64,000 nucleotides of DNA. Origin: Harmothoe impar. Lineage: Eukaryota; Annelida; Polychaeta; Phyllodocida; Polynoidae. Position 1 is the first letter of the stretch. Each line of letters begins with the position of its first letter. The stretch is from the NCBI GenBank assembly GCA_947462335.1, contig OX381717.1, positions 20,017,166 through 20,081,165 of the forward strand, in the 5' to 3' direction. Positions 32,501 to 42,846 of this stretch are shown here, in pieces. The notes below the pieces were generated by a model that did no database searches, had not been told where the DNA came from, and saw only the letters and a program-made list of their open reading frames with translations. The translations under genes were made by a program, and so were the position numbers.

Positions 32501-35500
32501 GGTGGTCAACTACCTTGACAACTTCATTGTATTGGCGAGGTCAGAGGCCGAGTGTTTGCGCCAGAGAAATGTATTAATTGAAGTAATGGAGTTTTTGGGC
32601 TTTGGTATATCCTACAGCAAGGTTACAGCCCCCAGTCAAAGGACTGTGTTCTTAGGTATCACTATTGACTCTGCGGCTATGGAGCTCTCCCTACCCCCGG
32701 AAAAAATTGTTAAATTAAAGGAGGCCCTTGACGAATGTTTGGGTATGCAATATGTACATAAGAAAAGGTTGCAAAAAATAGGTGGGTTAATGTCTTTTTG
32801 CTCACAGGTTGTAAGAGGGGGTAGGACCTTTAGCCGCAGGTTGTATGATTTATGCGCTAGGGCAAAAACAGGTAGAGCTATCTTTCTCTCTCAGGCTACT
32901 AAGGACGATCTACTATGGTGGAGGCAGTTTTGTGATGTTTTCAATTGTTGTGCCCTATTCAGGAGAGAGCTGGTGGATCTACCAATGGTGTCAGACGCAT
33001 CTAAGAGAGGTTTCGGCGCCTGGATGGGATCTGATTATTTTTACGGTTGTTGGGAAGCCTTTGGGGTTAAGGATATTAGTCCTCTGCATGAGGAGGCTGC
33101 CCCAGAGATGGACGGTATCCGGGTGCATAGAGGTAACATTAATGTTTATGAGCTTTGGCCTGTTCTAGTTGGTCTCAAGAGGTCGGGTGCTGCCTTTAAA
33201 AATAAGAAGATTAATATAGTGACTGATAATATGCAAGTCCTGGCAATGGTAAATACCGGTAGAAGTAAAAATAAGCTTTGTATGGATTGGTTGAGAGAGC
33301 TGTTTTGGACTTGTTTTATTTTTAATATTGAGTTGCACGCTACCTATATAAGGTCTAAGGATAATGTTCTGGCGGATGACTTGTCGAGGTTACCTTATAA
33401 GGGGGTGGTTGACAGGTGTGCTAAGAATTTAGTTATTTACGGTATGTCTGATTCCCTTTACAGCAGTGAGACTTCAGACGCTGCGGACAGCTCAGTGGAT
33501 CCTGGCTGACCAGGGTGTTGCCCCTACTACTAAGGCGACTCGTCTAGCGCAGTCCAAAAGGTATATAAAGTTCTGCAAGAAGTTTTCTCTCCAACCCTAC
33601 CCCAGTTCTGCCAGCCAAGCATGTCTTTACGCTACCTACCTGGACACTGTAGAGTTTGCCCCCGTTTCTATTAGGAATTATCTGTCGGGTCTATGGTACC
33701 ACCAAAAAATGCTGGGTTTTCCAGATTTTGCTGAGGATTTTATATTAAAACAAACTTTAAATGGTATCGAGAGGAAGTATGACCCCTCGAAGAGGGTCAC
33801 TAGGTACCCCTTTTCCCCTGCTGACTTGTTGAGAATTTATTACTTATTAGATATGTCTGATCCTAATGATATTTTGTTCTGGGTTGCAGTCCTGATTGGG
33901 TACAGATGCCTTCTGCGAGCCTGCCACCTGACAGCTTCCCAGCACAGCATTGGCGTGAAGCATTTAATAAGATCGGAAGGGTATATCCGTATTAAAATTG
34001 TTACAAGTAAGACTGATCAGTTTGGCAGAGAGGATTTGTATGTTTATCTACAGGACATGCCCGGTACACCTTGGTGTGTGCGCCCTTTACTTGACCAGTT
34101 GTTGGTGGGCGCCAATCCAGGGGACCCCCTGCTATGCCACAGGGTGGGTAATACTGTTTTTCCTTTTACTTATGATGAATTATATTCCAGAATCAAGTAT
34201 TTTGCATTGGTTTTAGGCTTACCGGTTGATAGAGTGTCCACCCATTCCCTCAGACATGGTGGCAGTACTATGTTACAGGACCTTGGTATGCCTGTTCAAT
34301 CTATAATGAGGAAGGGCAATTGGCGCTCAGCGGCTGTGCGGCGGTACCTACATCAATCTGTTTCAGAGTTGGCTGTGTTGGAGCAGGTCCCCTGTACTTA
34401 TCTATCTTCTTTGTAATCCTTCGGATTAATGTTCCATTGTGTGTGGAGGTTGTTGTTTGGCTGATATTTAGGTACTATATATTTCCACTACACTAATGTC
34501 TCGTGTCTTCTCTTATATTAATATTATATTAATTATATTAATAATCTATATACCGGTAATATGGGGATATCCCTAAGTTTCCATGGTAACTTATCTTTCT
34601 ATTATATAAGCCTAGCCCGAGTGCAGGCAGTAGTCTATATATTATTGTTGTGTGTTCTAATAATATATTCCACCCCTCCTAACCCTTTATACACAGTATA
34701 GACCTATACCCGTATAAACCCAGGGCAGGGGGGCGTGGCATCGAACCGCTGGAGGTAGTTCCTCCAGCCCTCCTAGGGGGCGCCAGTGGCGCCCTAGGAG
34801 TTCCAGCGGCCGCCGGGAGGTGGCGCCCCGGAGTGAGTTCATCCCCAGGCGTGACGTCACTAGCCTTGACGTCGCTTAGCGACTGTTCTATCTGTTGTAC
34901 GGGGACTAGAAAAGGGCACATCCTTTGAACGGTGGTGAGTCGGCTGGTCAATCTCTTTGTGTACACATCTCCCGCAGAATTTTCAAATTTTTAATTTTTG
35001 GGGTAAAGTTTTCTGCTAATATTGAATTATTGGGATATTTATGATATTTATGATATTTGTGATATTTATGATATTTATGATTGATGTTCATATTTATTAT
35101 TGTATAATACTATTCACTTGTCATCTTAGCTGCTGTGTCTGTTTAGACCTGTGTTAGGCGCTAAAGAATTCTGTCATTGCGATACAGGACCATGGATTGT
35201 CCTAGTCTGCTGTGTTATTTATGGCTATTGTTGGTTATTGGTTATTGTCACTAAAAAGATGAGTGTGACTGCTATTTGTAACTGTGATAGTACTTCAGTG
35301 TTAATAAAGATATAGGCTGATATTTAGGTACTATATATTTCCACCACACTATTGTCTCGTGTCTTCTCTTATATTAATATTATATTAATTATATTAATAA
35401 CCTATATACCGGTAACTTATTAATATGGGGATATCCCTAAGTTTCCATGGTAACTTATCTTTCTATTATATAAGCCTAGCCCGAGTGCAGGCAGTAGTCT

Positions 35501-36769
35501 ATATATTATTGTTGTGTGTTCTAATAATATATTCCACCCCTCCTAACCCTTTATATTTCAATTACTAAAATGCTAATTAAATTCATCCATAGGCTCAATC
35601 TCCCTACCCATAGGGTACTACCCAAAGCGCCCTTGTCATATCTCTCATAGCTTGGTGATAAGAAACAAGTGTACTTTTTTGGAGTGACCCAAGGTTCAGG
35701 AAACAACTGCTAGGTGGCAAGTTGCTCCCTATTTAACCGGCATGTGCACCAACCAACGACCACAAGTATACTGTAGCGTCCGAGAGAGACCAGACCAGAG
35801 TTGAATGATGACATTTTATTCCCTGGTACTCCTTGACCACACAATCTAAGTTTATCAGAGTGATCCTGTCTCTTTTAATAATCAAGCAAAACCCCCGTTT
35901 TGTCCGATATCTATAGCCTTTATTTTTCGGCCTGCCGACACCGAAACTTTCCATTTAAATGACCAGCTGCGTTTCAAATGCCTGCCAATGCCCCCTCAAA
36001 CAAACCTTCCCTGTGTCAGCTGATTCTGCCAGCGCTGTCGCTCCTTTTCTGGCGCCATCGACCAACTCCGTTCCCCCGTCGACTAGACTTCCTCATACTA
36101 ATTTTACACATGTCTAGCCAGGGCCGCGGGAGGGAGCTGTTCACCCACAGCCTCCCCCCCTCGCCGCTAGACTACTGGCTGTACCTATACCATGCCCTAC
36201 GACTGACCATGTGGAGGGTTCTTGTAGTACATTTTATATTGTACTTAACAGTTCCCTAAGCAATTAAGTGTACCATTCGATTTCTTACAAACTCATGCAG
36301 TATGGTGTTGTTACTACCTGAGATCACTTATATGCAAATAAAAGTATGTCTTTTTCATACTTCTGCATACAACTCAACTCGAACCATCTTAGCGTTCTCC
36401 TTGGATTAAATAGCAACATCCACACTGATCACATGTTTATCATTTTCAGGTACAGTTCAATCAAATTAAGCCACTTCAAAAAGCTTGGGATTCCTGGACC
36501 AAAGCCCTTTCCGATTCTTTGCAATGCGTTGGAATTAATGTTTTTGGTATGTTTTGACTATAGTTATATTAAAAGCTGTATCCAGGCTCAGTCTACCCTG
36601 CATAGTAAACAGTTATAATGTCTCCTAATTAAATTCATATAAAGGCATAAAAAAATCAGAACTATACTATATAACAAACATTTGATCTGAACGTAAATGC
36701 ACAGGCCTTTTTGCTGAAACAGGGCGAATTGTTTCCCGATTGCCGTGTGCAGACCATTAATATTCCTGT

Positions 36770-36833
<64 letters not shown>

Positions 36834-36933
36834 ACATACAATACGTATTATGATACAAATTCATACATAATATACTTTAGGATGAGGGGCCACTCCACCT
36901 AAAATACAAGAGAGAGCATGGCCCAGTTGTAGG
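29583..36933 (+). CDS. CYP3-clan cytochrome P450, first three exons
   Basis: Exon 1, 29583-29650: ATG, then a short acidic/polar start and a hydrophobic anchor (WLLLIGGIILLVF) for the ER membrane, donor GTGAGT. Exon 2, 36450-36546 (97 bp): acceptor TTTTCAG, encoding HFKKLGIPGPKPFP, the proline-rich hinge of CYP3 enzymes. Exon 3, 36881-36933 (53 bp): encodes DEGPLHLKYKREHGPVVG, donor GTAAGT. Phases join without a shift. Exon 3 has the size of vertebrate CYP3A exon 3 and exon 2 is within a codon of its counterpart. CYP3-type P450s are haem monooxygenases of steroids and foreign compounds. The haem-binding part is not in the window. Intron 1 (6.8 kb) contains a Ngaro element. Duplication starting in intron 2 places a second exon 3 at 54147-54199, so integrity downstream is unknown. 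Confidence 0.82.
29651..30131. other. P450 intron 1, left of the Ngaro element
   Basis: Intron sequence with no other feature seen. Confidence 0.6.
30132..30438 (+). repeat. Ngaro split direct repeat A1
   Basis: Starts TTTATACACAGTATAGACC and ends near TTTTCAAATTTT; nearly identical to A2 at 34686-34991. It carries several TGACGTC(A) sites and probably the promoter for gag. Confidence 0.9.
30500..31378 (+). CDS. Ngaro Gag-like nucleic-acid-binding protein
   Basis: 292 aa from the ATG at 30500; an upstream in-frame ATG at 30371 lies inside repeat A1 and is less likely. The start is very basic (MGRVKKTPKKSGRP), then comes a coiled-coil-like acidic stretch, an Arg/Ser-rich middle (RPRRRRQ, RRKRFRTRSKS) and a conserved-looking region ending in a Cys/His cluster: CFSYNKAQGCDFQGCKYQHVC followed by MFC...H...C. 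That cluster resembles a CCCH plus zinc-knuckle array found in Gag of DIRS-type elements and would bind the element RNA. The frame is intact and lies upstream of the RT frame, as expected. Confidence 0.75.
   Translation: MGRVKKTPKKSGRPAEAEEDVGGAAQTRDLLERTRAAVAESEGRLARVEGGFSRLVSMVEKVQESVEKSLEGGRIPEGSTSRQSRPRRRRQETPPRSERDSSDDSRASPRPEGARRKRFRTRSKSSKHSEFAQKNFLERGVRIDSLEALLLVNVRTVLIMLKQGIDVEGLLAHMELICEKALTKVYRVSSLISYAKSVRGRADEGGPEVFGQVSNSDVLRYFSYDSTIISSKGGKSTKVTSSRGAEKRPCFSYNKAQGCDFQGCKYQHVCMFCRSLTHGSAACNMSNPKADK
31379..31557. other. Gag-RT spacer in the Ngaro element
   Basis: Short noncoding spacer with a G9 run. No feature beyond this. Confidence 0.5.
31558..33509 (+). pseudogene. Ngaro reverse transcriptase - RNase H (one frameshift)
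   Basis: Two overlapping frames, 31558 to about 32140 and 32121-33509, make up one protein; the shift falls near a G7 run at about 32135. The second frame shows RT motif SNGKLRPITDCS, motif A VVDLKSSYRSV (D62 of that frame), the active-site box as YLDN (131-134) where YxDD is the rule, and an RNase H domain (VSDASKRGFGAW, E in VYELWPVL, VTDNMQVL, DNVLADDLSRL). The Asn in place of the second Asp of YxDD (codon AAC at 32520-32522) predicts poor or no catalysis unless it is a sequencing change. The RT frame overlaps the recombinase frame by 44 bp. Confidence 0.85.
33466..34416 (+). CDS. Ngaro tyrosine recombinase
   Basis: 316 aa, XerD/phage-integrase type. An N-terminal core-binding part (about 15-110, helix-rich, with SASQACLYATYL and APVSIRNYLSGL) is followed by the catalytic part. 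First Arg in IGYRCLLRACHL (R147 or R151), HxxR at H260-R263 (HSLRHGG), W286 in GNWRS at the third position, and nucleophile Tyr294 in VRRYLHQ. All family residues are present, so the enzyme could be active. It joins the circular cDNA to the genome. It overlaps the end of the RT/RNase H frame. Confidence 0.92.
   Translation: MRLQTLRTAQWILADQGVAPTTKATRLAQSKRYIKFCKKFSLQPYPSSASQACLYATYLDTVEFAPVSIRNYLSGLWYHQKMLGFPDFAEDFILKQTLNGIERKYDPSKRVTRYPFSPADLLRIYYLLDMSDPNDILFWVAVLIGYRCLLRACHLTASQHSIGVKHLIRSEGYIRIKIVTSKTDQFGREDLYVYLQDMPGTPWCVRPLLDQLLVGANPGDPLLCHRVGNTVFPFTYDELYSRIKYFALVLGLPVDRVSTHSLRHGGSTMLQDLGMPVQSIMRKGNWRSAAVRRYLHQSVSELAVLEQVPCTYLSSL
34459..34685 (+). repeat. Ngaro split direct repeat B1
   Basis: Starts GGCTGATATTTAGGTACTA and ends CACCCCTCCTAACCC; nearly identical to B2. 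Adjacent to A2, as in the Ngaro model. Confidence 0.9.
34686..34991 (+). repeat. Ngaro split direct repeat A2
   Basis: Near copy of A1 with a few substitutions. Confidence 0.9.
35033..35085. repeat. ATATTTATG tandem repeat between A2 and B2
   Basis: Short GATATTTAT/GATATTTGT units. Confidence 0.8.
35315..35555 (+). repeat. Ngaro split direct repeat B2
   Basis: Copy of B1; its end (CCCTTTATA) marks the right end of the element. Confidence 0.9.
35556..36449. other. P450 intron 1, right part
   Basis: No coding feature is supported. A frame at 35978-36259 has no recognisable pattern. Ends in the acceptor TTTTCAG of P450 exon 2. Confidence 0.5.
36782..36829. repeat. (CA)n(TA)n microsatellite
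   Basis: About 40 bp of TA after a short CA run; about 20 bp longer in the duplicate. Confidence 0.95.
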
Positions 36934-37240
36934 GTAAGTATACACCATTTACATTTACATTAGAGCAGTCATACTACTTGTTTTCTATATGTATACACAC
37001 AAAATAATAACCACTCGGAAAATACTTCTAGAAAACTTAATCCTTCAGAGGGAGTGTGGGTTGAGGACAACCTCAGGTTTATTCTATGAGTATTCATAAA
37101 GTTAAGTACTTTATATTTAGGTGACATGAATTCTTTGATAGTCAAGATTGAGATTTTGACTTTCATTTGTTGCAAGTGCCTGACAAATTGTTGACAATCA
37201 AATCAATGTTTTGATAATAGAACGTAATCTCATAACTCAA

Positions 37241-37313
37241 CAAGAATTGCGGTTGTTGCCGCGTAAAAAAATGCCTCAGGCATTATTATACGCGGCAACA
37301 ACCGCAATTCTTG
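37241..37313. repeat. Hairpin-forming palindrome with 25-bp perfect arms
   Basis: Arms 37241-37265 and 37289-37313 are exact inverse complements, with a smaller near-palindrome AATGCCTCAGGCATT in the loop. It directly precedes the 146-bp tandem repeat and may be the terminal hairpin of a non-autonomous element. Confidence 0.75.
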
Positions 37314-37417
37314 CATTTGAAGAAACATCATGTCTACATGGTTGGTATGTTTAAAGGGAACCCATTCAAGACACCAAATAAGCAGGGCCGGGAAGGGGTT
37401 ATCAGGGGGAAGGATGA

Positions 37418-38925
37418 TATTAAGGGGGTAGATTTGATTATAATCAACCTTAGGACCATGAAAATGTGCATTGCTAGGCAGATAAACAATTATAATAGCC
37501 GTTGTTAGGCAACCAGCTGTATTAGCAACAAACCGAAAGAACAATTGACTTCCTTGGGTCCATATTAGGGGGGTAGGTATGATTATAGTCAACCTTAGGA
37601 CCATGGAAATGTGTGTTGGTAGGCATATAAATAATTAGAAAAGCTGTTGCTAGGCAACCAGCTGTATTAGCAACAAACCAATAGAACCATTGAAATCCTT
37701 GGGTCCATATTAGGGGGGGTAGGTATGATTATAATCAACCTCAGGACCATGGGAATGTGTGTTGCTAGGCAGATGAACAATTAGAATAGCCGTTGCTAGG
37801 CAGCCAGCGGTATAAGCAACAAACCAAAAGAACCATTAAATTCCTTGGGTCCATAATAGGGGGGGTAGGTATGATTATAATCAACTTCAGGAACATGGAA
37901 ATGTGTGTTGCTAGGCAGATAAACAATTAGAATAGCCGTTGCTAGGCAACCAGCTGTATGAGCAACAAACCGAAAGAACCATTGAATTCCTTGGGTCCCT
38001 ATTAGGGGGAGTAGGTATGATTATAATCAACCTTAGGACCATGGGAATGTGTGTTGCTAGGCAGATAAACAATTAGAATAGCTGTTGCTAGGCAACCAGC
38101 TGTATTAGCAACAAACCGATAGAACCATTGAAATCCTTGGGTCCATATTAGGGGGGGTAGGTATGATTATAATCAATCTTAGGACCATGGAAATGTGTGT
38201 TGCTAGGCAGATAAACAATTGGAATAGCCGTTGCTAGGCAACCAGCTGTATTAGCAACAAACCAATAGAACCATTGAATTCCTTGGGTCCCTATTAGGGG
38301 GGGTAGGTATGATTATAATCAACCTTAGGACCATGGAAATGTGTGTTGCTAGGCAGATAAACAATAAGAATAGCCGTTGCTAGGCAACCAGCTGTATTAG
38401 CAACAAACCGATAGAACCATTGAATTCCTTGGGTCCATATTAGGGGGGGTAGGTATGATTATAATCAACCTCAGGACCATGGCAATGTGTGTTGCTAGGC
38501 AGATAAACAATTAGAATAGCCGTTGCTAGGCAGCCAGCGGTATAAGCAACAAACCAAAAGAACCATTAAATTCCTTGGGTCCATAATAGGGGGGTTAGGT
38601 ATGATTATAATCAACTTCAGGAACATGGAAATGTGTGTTGCTAGGCAGATAAACAATTAGAATAGCCGTTGCTAGGCAACCAGCTGTATAAGCAACAAAC
38701 CGATAGAACCATTGAATTCCTTGGGTCCATATTAGGGGGGGTAGGTATGATTATAATCAACCTTAGGACCAAGGAAATGTGTGTTGCTAGGCAGATAAAC
38801 AATTGGAATAGCCGTTGCTAGGCAACCAGCTGTATTAGCAACAAACCGATGGTGCCATTGAATTCCTTGGGTCCATATTAGGGGGGGTAAGTATAATTGT
38901 AATCAACCTCAGGAACTATCAAAGG
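37418..38925 (+). repeat. 146-bp satellite-like tandem repeat, about 10 copies
   Basis: Each unit holds GGTATGATTATAATCAACC, GTGTGTTGCTAGGCAG, GCCGTTGCTAGGCAACCAGC and CCTTGGGTCC. The GTTGCTAGGCAAC core is itself an inverted repeat and resembles an RFX X-box. No protein is encoded. Confidence 0.9.
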
Positions 38926-39830
38926 TTGATTTATATTATTGTTATCACATAGTATAAATTTGTGTTGTGACACCTCAATCCAAGATGGCGGCACAATCCA
39001 AGATGGCGGCGCCCATTCTGACTTCTGGTAAAGTGCAAACATCATATGCCTTGTCCTGGTGGTGCCTGGCGGCACCACCAGGTGGCTTCGCCACCACTTC
39101 GGCATAAAAAAAGGAACCTTCCACCACCAGGCAGAAAGTCAATAGTTCATGACTATAGTTTAGAAGGTTCCATTTGGATGATATGTTGGCTATTCATTTC
39201 CCAAGCTATCATTGAATTTAGGGTGATAAACCACTCTAATATTTCGACATATTACAGTATGGATATATGTCCCTAACCTATGACTAAGTCTGGTGAGGAG
39301 TCTATACACCATTCTTAATAAATGTCATGTCATTAGGGCAGAGCTCTGTCATTTTTAGTGTAGAGACACCCATTCTGTGGAAGGCTGCAGTATCAATATG
39401 GCGAGGTCAATCACTTCCATATTTGGGTTGAGCATTAATTATAAGTTGTAGATGACATATGAGAAGTGACAAGGGGTTTATATGCTATATTGAGATAGTC
39501 CTAATGATCCTTAAAAAGGATGGCCCCCTCACTGTTCAACACAAACTGAGTCTACATCTTTACTGGTTAAAGGTGAGATAATGGTTTCGCCCCATAGACC
39601 TACCTTCTCTCCCCCTAGGCTCCACTACTTATATATAACCATAGTTGTTGACCTTTGCCATTAGAGGGCAGGGTAGTATTCTACCCCACCCCCCCCCTCA
39701 CTTATGGTTAGGTGGATGGAGGTGGTGCTAGGTGCAGGTCATGGTTGACCGACCTTCAAGCCATATTAAAGGCTGGTCACCAGGCTTAGAGCGGTAGAGC
39801 GGTAGAGCGTGGTACTCCTGAAGCCCTGTA

Positions 39831-42266
39831 CACTGATAATAATGGACCTGGAAATGTTAGTCACTACGGACTACATTTCTATAGTCACATGAATGTAGCA
39901 AAAACGACTATACCAAATTAGTCACCTATGTCTATAGTAAGTTGGTCATACAGTCATATAATGGTTTCATGGTCTAAAGTAGTCACTATGACTAATAGAT
40001 ATAGTCAATCATGGTAAATAATGGAAACTTAAGTACTGAAGGCAGGTCAAGGTTCAGCAGGGTAGACAAGGCGAGGATAAGGCATGCCAGGAGACAAGCT
40101 AGGATAAGGCAAGGCAGGGGACAGGCTAGGATAAGGCAGAGCAGGTGACAGGCCAGGATAAGGCAGGCTAGGGGACAAGCTAGGATAAGGCAGGGCAGGG
40201 AATATGCTAGGATAGGGCAGGGGACAGCCTAGGATGAGGCAGGGCAGGTGACAGGCTAGGATAAGGCAGGGCAGGGGACAGGCTAGGATAAGGCAGGGCA
40301 AGGGACAAGCTAGGATAAGGCAGGCCAGGGGACAGGCTAGGATAGGGCAGAGCAGGTGACAGGCTAGGATAAGGCAGAGCAGGGGACAGGCTAGGATAAG
40401 GCAGGGCAGTTGACAGGCCAGGATAAAGCAGGGCAGAGACAGGCTAGAATAAGCCAGGCCAGGGGACATGCTAGGATAGGGCAGGGGCAGGAGAGGATGA
40501 GGCAGGGCAGGTTATAGGCTAGGATAAGGCAGGCCAGGGGACAGGCTAGGATAAGGCACGCCAGGGGACAGGCTAGGATAAGGCAGGCCAGGGGAATAGG
40601 ATAAGGCAGGGCAGGTGACCGGCCAGGATAAAACAGGGCAGAGACAGGCTAGGATGTGGCAGGGCAGGTGACAGGCTAGGATAAGACAGGGCAGGGGACA
40701 GGCTAGGATAAGGCAGGCCAGGGGACAGGCTAGGATAAGGCAAGGCAGGGGACAGGCCAGGATAAAGCAGGGCAGGGACAGGCTAGGATAAGGCAGGGCA
40801 GGGGACATGCTAGGATAGGGCAGGGACAGGCTAGGATGAGGCAGGGCAGGGGATAGGCTAGCATAAGGCAGGGCAGGTGACAGGCTATGATAAGGCAGGC
40901 CAGGGGATAGGCTAGGATTAGGAAGGCCAGGGGCAAGCTAGGATAAGACAGGCCAGGGGACAAGCTAGGATAAGACAGGCCAGGGGACAAGCTAGGATAA
41001 GGCAGGGCAGGTGAGAGGCCAGGAAAAAACAGTGCAGGGACAGGCTAGGATGAGGCAGGGCAGGTGACAGGCTAGGATAAGGCATGGCAGGTGGCAGGCT
41101 AGGATAAGGCAGACCAGGTGACAAGCTAGGATAAGGCAGGCCAGGGGACAGGCTAGGATAATGCAAGGCAGGGGACATGCTAGGATAAGGCAGAGCAGGT
41201 GACAGGCTAGGATAAGGCAGGCCAGGGGACAAGCTAGGATAAGGCAGGCCAGGTGACAGGCCAGGATAAAGCAGAGCAGGTGACAGGCTAGGATAAGGCA
41301 GTGACAGGCTAGGATGAGGCAGGGCAGGGGACAGGCTAGCATAAGGCAGGGCAGGTGACAGGCTAGGATAAGGCAGGCCAGGGGACAGGCTAAAATAATG
41401 CAGGCCAGGGGACAGGCTAGGATACAGCAGGCCAGGGGACAGGCCAGGATAAAAAAGGGCAGGTACAGGCTAGGATGAGGCATGGCAGGTGACAGGCTAG
41501 GATAAGGCAGGACAGGGGACATGCTAGAATAGGGCAGGGACATGCTAGGATGAGGCAGGTCAGGGGACAGGCTAGGATAAGGCAGGGCAGGTGACAGGCT
41601 AGGATAAGGCAGGGCATGGGACAGGCTAGGATTAGGCAGGCCAGGGCGTGAGCTAGGATAAGGCAGGCCAGGGGACAATCTAGGATAAGGCAGGGCAGGT
41701 GAAGGCCAGGATAAAACAGGGCAGGGACAGGCTAGGATAAGGCAGTGCAGGGGACATGCTAGGCTAGGGCAGGGACAGGCTAGGATGAGGCTGGGCAGGG
41801 GACAGGCTAGGATAAACAGGCCAGGGGACAGGCTAGGATAAGGCAGAGCAGGTGACAGGCCCCTGTGTAGGCATATCATGCTCTGTCAGTCTAGACATAC
41901 ACTGTTCATGTATTTTTATGTTATCAAATTTGGAACAAATTACTATGATAACTCTATCAAACATGAGAACTCATGCACCCTATAACATCTTAAGTTGTCA
42001 TAGTCAATTGTAACATAACATAAAACAAGCAGGGATACCCATAGAACAGTGGTTTAGGAGAGGATGTGCCTACCTGAAATCCATGGACCATTCAAATTTG
42101 AATCCTAACTGTTTCCTGTGCACACATCATCAATTTGTGTGATCCATATATGGTCACTCCTGACTATCTTTGTGACTAATATGTGACTAAGTTGTATAGT
42201 CCCCTGACTACGGGGGTCAAAATATGATGGTATAGTCAGTACTGACTATAGGTTTTATTATCAGTG
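39831..42266. mobile_element. Non-autonomous DNA transposon with TA flanks
   Basis: Begins CACTGATAATAA and ends with its exact inverse complement TTATTATCAGTG; both sides are flanked by TA. Subterminal regions are rich in short AGTCA/TGACT words in both orientations (39850-40010, 42145-42250). The interior is almost wholly the 27-bp minisatellite. A TA target and short TIR fit the Tc1/mariner type or a similar TA-duplicating family; no transposase is present. Confidence 0.65.
40044..41862 (-). repeat. 27-bp minisatellite, roughly 65 copies
   Basis: Unit close to GACAGGCTAGGATAAGGCAG plus GGCAGGG. The minus-strand frames of repeated ILACPLPCL and SLSPALPYP are translation of the repeat, not genes. 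Confidence 0.95.
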
Positions 42267-42846
42267 TATATACTCCCCAGCCGAGTTGTCTACCTCAAAG
42301 TAGGAACCTTCCAGCTAGTACGCCGGAGACTGGACCAACTGTAAAACAGCTAAGTAAAGACAGACCCTGAGAGCTTCATGATGGTCTATAGAACAATGAG
42401 CAGGCCGATTATGGGATACTGTGGATGGAGGAGCAGCTTGGTCAGCCATCAAACTTCAGGTGCTCTAGAATGACGGGCTGAGAATCAGCAAGAAAATCAG
42501 AAAACACCTGAGATGCACATTTAGACAAGCTCAATGAGCTACACACCATAGCCCTTCTGAAACAATGCAGAGACATCCAACTACTCACAATACTGTATTG
42601 ATACACCCAGCATTAAGACAACATCCTCCAACCTACTCAAGCACTCAGGGGCAACATAACGGTCCACATCAAAAGTGTGTGGCTCAAGAATGATGTGTAT
42701 GGAAAAGGACCACTTTTTAGGGTAGTGGCCCTCTGGAACAAACTTGACCACAAGGTTCAACACAAACCCACAAAAGAGATCTTCCAGACAGCCTTGAAGG
42801 CTATATACTGTGTCGCTGTGTTTGTGTCGCTCTGTCGCTATATACT

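Larger units (their letters stand above)
30132..35555 (+). mobile_element. Ngaro-like tyrosine-recombinase retrotransposon
   Basis: The order is A1 - gag - RT/RNase H - tyrosine recombinase - B1 - A2 - B2. A1/A2 and B1/B2 are pairs of direct repeats. This split direct repeat layout is the hallmark of Ngaro elements within the DIRS order, which integrate by a tyrosine recombinase through a circular intermediate and leave no target duplication; none is seen here. It sits in sense orientation in P450 intron 1. Coding frames are open except for one frameshift in the RT frame. Confidence 0.9.

Noticed and set aside
35978..36259. 93-aa frame considered as an alternative P450 first exon
   Set aside because: No donor site in the right phase for exon 2, whereas the exon at 29583-29650 has anchor, donor and phase.
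37418..38925. Regular direct repeats considered as a CRISPR array
   Set aside because: The whole 146-bp unit repeats, with no unique spacers, in an animal genome.
40047..41879. Long minus-strand frames rich in ILACPLPCL / SLSPALPYP (also 57318-59150)
   Set aside because: They are the translation of the 27-bp minisatellite in three frames; no start context, domain or codon signal.
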